A DNA stretch of 5,708 nt from Candidatus Bathyarchaeota archaeon B63 (GTDB taxonomy: Archaea > Thermoproteota > Bathyarchaeia > Bathyarchaeales > DTEX01). The position numbers and the translations under genes are program-made. How positions within the stretch are numbered: position 1 is the first letter of the stretch; every line of letters begins with the position of its first letter. The DNA is taken from the NCBI GenBank assembly GCA_001593845.1, contig LUCF01000059.1, positions 1 to 5,708 of the forward strand. The letters are read 5' to 3'. The notes beneath the pieces were generated by a model. The model was given only the letters and a program-made list of their open reading frames with translations, made no database searches and was not told the origin of the DNA. This document shows, one piece after another, positions 1 to 4,186 of this stretch.

Positions 1-90
1 TCAGGAAGTGATGAGCCGCCGGGAGAGGCGCTCCCGGGAGGTCTCCGCCCATAAAACCTGAAGTCTAGGCGGCTCTCCACTGAGGAAGCA
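1..90. other. GC-rich self-complementary block; possible structured RNA or end of an upstream gene
   Basis: Positions 13-20 (gagccgcc) pair perfectly with 68-75 (ggcggctc). Inside, 19-25 (ccgggag) pair with 31-37 (ctcccgg) around a 5-nt loop. The two helices share only bases 19-20, so a stacked structure is possible. Outside, 7-10 can pair with 78-81, or 1-4 with 80-83. The block is much more GC-rich than the AT-rich stretch after it, whose T-runs (105-110, 114-117, 119-122) could act as an archaeal terminator. Alternatively it is the 3' end of a gene entering from the left: one plus frame runs open to a TAA at 52-54, another to a TGA at 59-61. Both tails are too short to identify. RNA or coding tail cannot be decided from the window. 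Confidence 0.3.
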
Positions 91-92
91 TC

Positions 93-103
93 ATATTTAT
101 ATT
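93..103 (+). promoter_or_regulatory. TATA-like box for the coiled-coil gene
   Basis: The AT-only run atatttatatt lies about 25-30 nt upstream of the ATG at 128, where an archaeal TATA box sits relative to its transcription start. The transcript would then begin at or within a few bases of the start codon. That matches the lack of a recognisable ribosome site in the bases just before the ATG (ttttgagac), so a leaderless or nearly leaderless mRNA is inferred. Confidence 0.5.
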
Positions 104-127
104 GTTTTTTGCATTTTATTTTGAGAC

Positions 128-475
128 ATGTCCTCTACCTATATAATTTCGGAGCTTAGACAGCAGCAAGAGAAGATTATGAAGGCAATTGAGGATCTCG
201 AGGAACAAAAGAAGAAGATCGATGAGAGATATGCATCCGTCAAGAATGAGGAGAACAAGATCTACGATGAGATGCGTCAATGCCGGGACATGTACAAGTT
301 CGAGAGGCTCCAGATGAGGCTGAACGTAGTCTCCAATCAGAGGAGAGCCATAGAAGAGAAGAAGCAGGAGATCGAGAAGAGGCTTAAAGGCCACAAAGAG
401 GAACTTGAGAAGATAAAGCGCAGAATAGAATACATGAAGCCCATGAAGAGGGCAGGGCCGACTGAACGGGCATAA
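128..475 (+). CDS. Small charged coiled-coil protein, function unknown
   Basis: This 115-residue protein is almost entirely predicted helix. After a short N-terminus (MSSTYIISELR) come long runs rich in Glu, Lys, Arg and Gln with hydrophobic residues at heptad-like spacing, roughly residues 5-50 and 58-105. A short break around residues 50-58 (QCRDMYKFE) suggests a hairpin of two coiled-coil arms. The last ten residues (Lys, Arg, Pro, Gly) look disordered. There is no signal peptide, membrane segment or catalytic motif; a single Cys lies near residue 52. Size and shape recall prefoldin-like or other scaffold proteins, but I see no family signature, so no function is assigned. The ATG at 128 is chosen because it sits about 29 nt after the TATA-like box and is the first in-frame ATG. 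A long frame on the opposite strand across the gene is a shadow: its Leu-rich translation is what antisense of Glu/Lys-rich codons gives. The gene appears monocistronic, with no plus-strand gene directly after it. Confidence 0.8.
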   Translation: MSSTYIISELRQQQEKIMKAIEDLEEQKKKIDERYASVKNEENKIYDEMRQCRDMYKFERLQMRLNVVSNQRRAIEEKKQEIEKRLKGHKEELEKIKRRIEYMKPMKRAGPTERA

Positions 476-512
476 TCGCCTCAATAAAGGACACGCTGAA
501 TGGGGACAGAAA

Positions 513-570
513 GTACCGATGAAGCCCTCTAAGTTATCTTAGAACCGCAGCGACAGGGTTTCATCCGTGC
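513..570. other. Imperfect 58-nt stem-loop (candidate structured RNA element)
   Basis: Positions 518-528 (gatgaagccct) pair with 555-565 (agggtttcatc) in an 11-bp helix with one G-U pair. After a single C-C mismatch, 513-516 (gtac) continue to pair with 567-570 (gtgc), again with one G-U. Directly inside, 529-533 (ctaag) pair with 538-542 (cttag) around a ttat loop, stacking on the main stem and leaving 543-554 as a 12-nt single-stranded bulge. It begins 37 nt after the coiled-coil stop codon. No T-tract follows directly, so it is not a simple terminator. It could be a 3' UTR structure or a small RNA; the strand is unknown, although the G-U pairs shown assume the plus strand. Confidence 0.45.
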
Positions 571-673
571 CTCATCAATCTTCATGGCCGTGTGGAGCGG
601 TGCAGCGCGAAGAATTATGGACGGGTGGAATGTGGAAGATGCGGTTTCATGGAGAAGAGGGCCCCCAAATTAT

Positions 674-692
674 GCCTAACTGAGAGATCATC
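674..692. repeat. Left copy of a 19-bp imperfect inverted repeat flanking the Gfo/Idh/MocA gene
   Basis: The plus strand reads gcctaactgaga, then three bases, then catc. The minus strand at 1787-1769 reads the same with a different three-base spacer: 16 of 19 positions match, including 12 consecutive. A second shared word, cccaaattat, directly precedes this copy at 664-673 and occurs beside the other copy at 1789-1798. The two sites bracket the gene at 775-1758. Confidence 0.5.
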
Positions 693-693
693 T

Positions 694-751
694 AAAAATA
701 ATCGGAGACCTCTAAGGCAAGAGGGCTAATCATTAATTTTGTTTTTTATTA
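694..751. terminator. Possible bidirectional terminator between convergent genes
   Basis: A short hairpin (709-713 cctct with 720-724 agagg, 6-nt loop) has a T-rich tract on its plus-strand 3' side (attttgtttttt, about 737-748) and, on the minus strand, a tract reading attattttta across 702-693. The convergent genes end at 475 (+) and 775 (-), so each could use the tract on its own downstream side. The stem is only 5 bp; archaeal termination depends mostly on the T-tracts, which are the stronger part of the evidence. Confidence 0.45.
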
Positions 752-774
752 TGCGTAGGCCTCTGTTTTTCATG

Positions 775-1758
775 TCACCTTTGTAGCCTTACCACGATAC
801 GGTTCTTCGCTGCTTTTACGATCGCCTCGGAAATAGCTACATCTATCTTCGCGTCGCTTGGGGGGTTTAGGCAAGCCGCCTTTCCGTCAAGAGCATCTAT
901 GAATTTCTCTGCCTGTCTCAGAAGCGACGATGGATGAGAAGAAAAGTCGATCTCCTCGACGCCTGTATCCCGATATATCTTCAGGATCCGCCTTGAGGGG
1001 AGAATCTCGAGCCCTCCCTCAGTGCAGATGAATCTGACCTCCAGATTGGGAAATCCGGGCGGTCTTATGTACCCAGCCACAGCCGAATATAAACTATCGT
1101 TCTGAAAACGAAGAATTGCCGCGCACATCTCCTGCTCCACAAATTCTTTGCCCCTCATGAGTAATTGATTCGCCGAAGCAGAGACATCCACCACCGATCC
1201 GAGGACCCAGCGAACTGGGTTGATGAAACAGTAGGTCATGTGGGTTAGGGGCATCCCGCCGCTTTCCTTCTCCTTGTAATACCAGCTTGACGGTGAAGCT
1301 GGAAACAGCGCGAGGCTCTGAACCAGAACCGGCTCTCCTAGGACCCCGCTTTCTAATATATCCTTTGCTTTTTCCCAAACAGCGCTATACCTTGCATCGT
1401 ACCCAGCCTCGATGAGGCACCCCTTCTCCTCCGCCCTCTTCTCTATCTCTTCTGCTTCTCTTAAGTTAACCGCCAAAGCGGCTCCGACGAGTATGCCTGG
1501 GGCTACATCTATCCCCCACTTAACAATCTCCGTCTGTGCTCCATGCGGAACTTCGATTAATAGGGCATCAGGCTTCAAGGAGCCTATACGACGATAATCA
1601 TCGAAGGCTTCTTGGGCTCCCAACTTCCGCGCCAGCCTTCTTGCATGCTCGATATTTCTTGAAGCAACCGCAATTATCTCAGCCTCTCCCGTATCTAGAA
1701 GAGCCTTGCCCCTCGCGAAGGCCATGCGACCCGCACCGACGATTCCTATTCTCTTCAT
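775..1758 (-). CDS. Gfo/Idh/MocA-family Rossmann protein with replaced catalytic residues
   Basis: The 327-residue protein has the two-domain layout and usual length of the family. An N-terminal NAD(P)-binding Rossmann fold opens with GIVGAGRMA (residues 5-13). The PH of the usual 'PxxxH' strand region is kept (71-72), and a C-terminal alpha/beta substrate domain starts near residue 120 (GYDARYSAVW), ending with the family's helix (SDAKIDVAISEAIVKAAKN). Family members oxidise or reduce sugars, inositols and similar substrates with NAD(P). Here the conserved Glu-Lys-Pro, whose Lys is catalytic, is Gly-Ala-Ala at 92-94. In the segment after SGG (166-168), the usual catalytic Asp and His align with His173 and Cys177. 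The fold is clear but ordinary dehydrogenase chemistry is doubtful; it may bind cofactor without classic catalysis or use another mechanism. The ATG start at 1758 puts the Rossmann strand at residue 4, as is normal. It is transcribed alone, divergent from mtd. Confidence 0.88.
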   Translation of the reverse strand: MKRIGIVGAGRMAFARGKALLDTGEAEIIAVASRNIEHARRLARKLGAQEAFDDYRRIGSLKPDALLIEVPHGAQTEIVKWGIDVAPGILVGAALAVNLREAEEIEKRAEEKGCLIEAGYDARYSAVWEKAKDILESGVLGEPVLVQSLALFPASPSSWYYKEKESGGMPLTHMTYCFINPVRWVLGSVVDVSASANQLLMRGKEFVEQEMCAAILRFQNDSLYSAVAGYIRPPGFPNLEVRFICTEGGLEILPSRRILKIYRDTGVEEIDFSSHPSSLLRQAEKFIDALDGKAACLNPPSDAKIDVAISEAIVKAAKNRIVVRLQR

Positions 1759-1768
1759 AGACCATCAC

Positions 1769-1787
1769 GATGCATTCTCAGTTAGGC
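1769..1787. repeat. Right copy of the 19-bp imperfect inverted repeat
   Basis: Positions 1776-1787 (tctcagttaggc) are the exact reverse complement of 674-685, and the similarity extends to 1769 with three mismatches. This copy lies between the TATA-like box and the start codon of the Gfo/Idh/MocA gene, in its predicted transcription-start region, so a regulatory role such as a repressor site is possible. The left copy is downstream of the same gene. Confidence 0.5.
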
Positions 1788-1790
1788 TCC

Positions 1791-1803
1791 CAAATTATAA
1801 TTA
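1791..1803 (-). promoter_or_regulatory. TATA-like box for the Gfo/Idh/MocA gene
   Basis: On the minus strand the run taattataattt lies about 33-45 nt upstream of the ATG at 1758. A transcription start about 25 nt downstream would leave a leader of roughly 10-15 nt. No good ribosome site is visible before the ATG (atcgtgatggtct has only a weak gtgatgg). Confidence 0.45.
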
Positions 1804-1845
1804 GCTTTCTCCAGCAGAGAAGGTGGACTCTTGGGCTTCTTCCCC

Positions 1846-1865
1846 AATAATCGGAAATAATCGCA
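1846..1865. repeat. Tandem 10-bp direct repeat upstream of mtd
   Basis: Two adjacent copies, aataatcgga and aataatcgca, differ at one base and lie exactly one helical turn apart. They end 30 nt before the mtd TATA-like box and about 40 nt beyond that of the divergent gene. A third identical copy of the first unit occurs at 697-706, in the spacer downstream of the Gfo/Idh/MocA gene. Spacing and position suggest a binding site for a transcription factor, which is inference. Confidence 0.4.
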
Positions 1866-1894
1866 GGTTCCTCAGATGGTACGCCTGATGAATG

Positions 1895-1902
1895 CTTTTA
1901 AG
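1895..1902 (+). promoter_or_regulatory. TATA-like box for mtd
   Basis: The run cttttaag lies about 40 nt upstream of the favoured start codon at 1939. Transcription would begin near 1921-1927, giving a short leader that can just include the ribosome site at 1926-1932. If transcription began at 1921, the upstream in-frame ATG there could instead be used leaderless. Confidence 0.4.
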
Positions 1903-1925
1903 CCGATGGCTCCTTAGAAAATGGC

Positions 1926-1932
1926 AGGTGAG
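1926..1932 (+). promoter_or_regulatory. Ribosome-binding site that favours the second ATG of mtd
   Basis: The sequence aggtgag lies 6 nt before the ATG at 1939. This supports 1939 over the in-frame ATG at 1921, which has no ribosome site upstream (ctccttagaaa). It also gives the protein the N-terminus normal for the family, with the VVKIG strand at residue 4. Confidence 0.6.
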
Positions 1933-1938
1933 ATCTGG

Positions 1939-2802
1939 ATGCCAAGCGTCGTCAAGATCGGGGTTCTAAAGGCTGGCTGTATAGGAACCCTTCCTCTCTT
2001 GGAGGTCATGCTGGATGAGCGGGCGGATAGGGCTGACATAGACGTCAGGGTAATAGGGTCCGGCGCGAAGCTCGGCCCGGAGCAATGCAGGGAAGTAGCG
2101 GAGCAGATGATAAGGCTGAAGCCTGATCTGGTGATCCTCATCGGCCCGGCTCAAGCCGCTCCTGGACCGTCAGAGGCTCGGAGGATACTCTCAGAGGCAG
2201 GTCTGCCTACAATCGTTATCTCGGACCTCCCCGCGAAGAAGCTGACAGGCGAGATCGAGAAGGCTGGGATGGGATACATAATCGTCGAGGCCGACTCGAT
2301 GATAGGGGCGAGGAGGGAGTTTCTAGACCCGACTGAGATGGTCCTCTTCAACTCCGATGTGATTAGGGTGCTCGCCGCTACGGGCGCCTTCAACCTCGTA
2401 GTCGAGGCGATAGACAGGGCGATCGAGGCTCTCAAGAGGGGGGAGGCCCCGGAGCTTCCCAGGCTCGTAATAGATGGGGCCAAAGCCGTGGAGGCGGCGG
2501 GGTTCCTGAACCCATATGCGGGGGCAAAGGCGCTAGCCGCTTATGAGATGGCGAGGCAGGTCTCGAGGATCACGACGGCCGCCTGCTTCAAGACCCAGGA
2601 CCCGAAAGTTTACATCCCAATGGTCGCTGCGGCCCATGAGTTGATGAGGGAGGCGGCTAAGCTCGCGGATGAGGCTAGGGAGATCGAGAAGGGCCAAGAT
2701 CAGGTTCTGAGGAGGCCTCACTTCAAGGACGGATCGGCTGGGACGAAGAGGAGGCTTATGGAGAAGCCCGCCAGGGAGACGCTGCGGGGAGCGGGGCTTT
2801 AA
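1939..2802 (+). CDS. mtd: F420-dependent methylene-tetrahydromethanopterin dehydrogenase (Mtd)
   Basis: Mtd interconverts methenyl- and methylene-tetrahydromethanopterin with coenzyme F420 in the cytoplasm, a step of the archaeal methyl branch used in methanogenesis, methyl oxidation or the archaeal acetyl-CoA pathway. The 287-residue product shows family blocks in order: VVKIGVLKAGCIGT (4-17), LDERADR (25-31), GSGAK (40-44), AAPGP (73-77), GYIIVEADSMIGARREFLDP (112-131), FNSDVI (137-142), AVEAAGFLNPYAGAKA (183-198), DPKVYIPMVAAAHE (221-234), AKLADEAREIEK (240-251) and LRRPH (257-261). Length is close to the usual 275-285, with a slightly longer basic tail after EKP. One variation is KAGCIG where known Mtd proteins usually read KCGNIG. 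An upstream ATG at 1921 would add six residues; the ribosome site favours 1939. No other C1-pathway gene adjoins it, so it appears monocistronic. It converges on the sulfatase-fold gene with only 16 nt between stop codons. Family assignment is firm; the direction of flux in the cell is unknown. Confidence 0.96.
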   Translation: MPSVVKIGVLKAGCIGTLPLLEVMLDERADRADIDVRVIGSGAKLGPEQCREVAEQMIRLKPDLVILIGPAQAAPGPSEARRILSEAGLPTIVISDLPAKKLTGEIEKAGMGYIIVEADSMIGARREFLDPTEMVLFNSDVIRVLAATGAFNLVVEAIDRAIEALKRGEAPELPRLVIDGAKAVEAAGFLNPYAGAKALAAYEMARQVSRITTAACFKTQDPKVYIPMVAAAHELMREAAKLADEAREIEKGQDQVLRRPHFKDGSAGTKRRLMEKPARETLRGAGL

Positions 2803-2818
2803 GGCCGCTCGTCACCGC

Positions 2819-4162
2819 TTATCCTCTTCGACGTATCGGCATGCTGATCGGCTGGGTCGTAAGCGGGTCCGGGTTTCCATTCAGGGTTCTGCGGTACCAC
2901 GATTCGAGCTTGAAGAGCAGGTTTTTGAGGAGATCCTCCTCTGAGTCTGCGATGTTCTCCTTTTCTTCCGGATCTCTCCTCAAGTCGTATAGCTCAAGGT
3001 GTCCAGCGGGGTTTCCGTAGACATCGGGCCTCATCGTCTGTATAAGCTTCCAGTCCCTCGTCCTGATCGCCCTCTTCGTCATCCGCGTATTCTCAAGGGA
3101 GACGACGAATTCCCTTCTGATCTCACGCCTCTCAGCCGCCTCGACGAGCGGCTTCCCGTCGAACCTGACATCGACATCCATCCCCAGCAGCTCAATGATC
3201 GTCGGCGCTATGTCCTCGTGGGTGGCGAAGCCCTTAACCCTGACCCCTCTAGGCATCCCAGGCGATTTTATTATCAGCGGGATGTGGATGTCCCCCTCGT
3301 ATAGGCCGTGGTGGTCATAGAATATCTCATGCTCGCCGAGGAGCTCCCCGTGATCCGCCGTTACCAGTATGGTTGATTCGTCATAGAGCTCATGATCCAT
3401 CAGCCATGAGATCAGATCTGAGACTTGCTTGTCGGCGTAGAGGATCTCCTCATCGTAGAGGCTGTCCATGTAGGCCTTGTCATCGTGCTCTTCAATGATT
3501 CTTCCAGCCCATCCATCCAGGATATTTCTTCCCCAGACGGTTCTCATCATGAGCTCCCTGAGGGGCTGAGGCTTTCCGCCCGGCCGGTAGAAGGTCCCCT
3601 TAAATGGCGGAGGTGGAAGGTAAGGGGCGTGGGGGTCCCAGTAATGGATGAACATGAATAGCGGTCTGCTGCCGAGTCTTCCCTCCCTCCAGATCTCGAG
3701 GAATTCTATGGCCTTCCTCGTCGTTAATTCGCCGTTGATCTTGCACCCTCCTGAGACGACGGTTACGCCGCCTGAGAAGATGTAGTACTCGTACCCCCGG
3801 GAGAACCAGGGCGCCCCAGTCGCCGTTAAGTTGTCAACAGCAACAGTCAAGAACCCTCTCATGTACAGGATCTGGGAGATCATCTGAGCCTCTTCGGAGA
3901 GGAGTAGGCGGCCCCTATGACAGACGATCCCGTGCCTAAGCGGATTAAGGCCCGTGAAGATCGTTGTGTATCCTGGATGCGTGGGGATGGCTGGGGCTAT
4001 GCAGCTCTCGAATAGTACGCCTTCTCCCGCGAGCTCATCGATTCCCGGTGTGGTCTCCAGCCCATACCCATAACAGCTCATATGATCGGCCCTTAAAGTA
4101 TCCAGAGCGATGAGGATCACGATTGTATCCGTATTCTCAGAATCGGCTGAGGCCTTGGTCAT
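2819..4162 (-). CDS. Sulfatase-fold (alkaline phosphatase superfamily) hydrolase with Thr in the nucleophile position
   Basis: This 447-residue protein carries the full sulfatase-domain layout. The N-terminal metal strand is IVILIALDTLRADHMSCYGY (14-33, Asp21). The nucleophile loop is PTHPGYTTIFTGLNPLRHG (60-78), followed by HYWDPHAPY (173-181), VTADHGELLGEH (267-278; Asp270, His271), and DHHGLYEGDIHIPLIIKSPG (283-302). The typical C-terminal ELYDLRRDPEEKENIAD is at 390-406. Family members cleave sulfate or phosphate esters using divalent metals. True sulfatases have Cys or Ser in a C/S-x-P-x-R motif, converted to formylglycine. Here the motif reads T61-H-P-G-Y65, so formylglycine formation is not expected and the following Arg is also absent. 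Thr nucleophiles occur in phosphodiesterase members of the superfamily, so a phospho-ester or atypical substrate is as likely as a sulfate ester. There is no signal peptide, so it is probably cytoplasmic. It starts 24 nt after the enolase-like gene and is very likely co-transcribed. Confidence 0.9.
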   Translation of the reverse strand: MTKASADSENTDTIVILIALDTLRADHMSCYGYGLETTPGIDELAGEGVLFESCIAPAIPTHPGYTTIFTGLNPLRHGIVCHRGRLLLSEEAQMISQILYMRGFLTVAVDNLTATGAPWFSRGYEYYIFSGGVTVVSGGCKINGELTTRKAIEFLEIWREGRLGSRPLFMFIHYWDPHAPYLPPPPFKGTFYRPGGKPQPLRELMMRTVWGRNILDGWAGRIIEEHDDKAYMDSLYDEEILYADKQVSDLISWLMDHELYDESTILVTADHGELLGEHEIFYDHHGLYEGDIHIPLIIKSPGMPRGVRVKGFATHEDIAPTIIELLGMDVDVRFDGKPLVEAAERREIRREFVVSLENTRMTKRAIRTRDWKLIQTMRPDVYGNPAGHLELYDLRRDPEEKENIADSEEDLLKNLLFKLESWYRRTLNGNPDPLTTQPISMPIRRRG

Positions 4163-4168
4163 GCCAGA

Positions 4169-4174
4169 TCCTCC
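4169..4174 (-). promoter_or_regulatory. Ribosome-binding site of the sulfatase-fold gene
   Basis: The minus strand reads ggagga, 6 nt before the ATG at 4162. It lies inside the 24-nt gap after the upstream enolase-like gene and fixes the start of the second gene of the operon. Confidence 0.7.
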
Positions 4175-4186
4175 ACGCGGCCAGAG

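Larger units (their letters stand above)
476..774. other. 299-nt intergenic region without a supported gene
   Basis: This spacer lies between the convergent coiled-coil gene (+) and Gfo/Idh/MocA gene (-). It holds a stem-loop at 513-570, one half of an imperfect inverted repeat (674-692), and a hairpin with T-tracts on both sides (694-751). One plus frame is open from 523 to a TAA at 727-729. It encodes several cysteines, including a CxxC (C at 631-633 and 640-642) with another Cys at 601-603 and one at 673-675, which recalls a small zinc finger. It has no ATG before 649 and no ribosome site, so it may be a decayed gene or chance. A separate 31-codon frame (584-679) starts with ATG but has nothing else in its favour. 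Confidence 0.6.

Noticed and set aside
1..52. Minus-strand gene starting at ATG 52-50 and leaving the window to the left
   Set aside because: Only 17 codons are visible, with at best a weak ribosome site; plus-strand tails and the RNA structure explain the block equally well.
8..83. C/D box guide RNA (gtgatga at 8-14, ctga at 80-83)
   Set aside because: There are no convincing internal C' and D' boxes, the span is long for an archaeal C/D RNA, and bases outside the boxes do not pair as a terminal stem. Kept only as a note.
116..484. 122-codon minus-strand frame antisense to the coiled-coil gene
   Set aside because: Its Leu-rich translation is the expected shadow of Glu/Lys-rich coiled-coil codons read backwards; the plus-strand protein is far more protein-like.
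584..679. 31-codon ATG frame in the left spacer
   Set aside because: It has no ribosome site and no recognisable motif, and it overlaps the better-looking Cys-rich frame; length is consistent with chance.
2151..2483. 110-codon minus-strand frame inside mtd
   Set aside because: It is low in complexity (Ser, Ile, Ala, Thr) and antisense to the well-conserved Mtd blocks.
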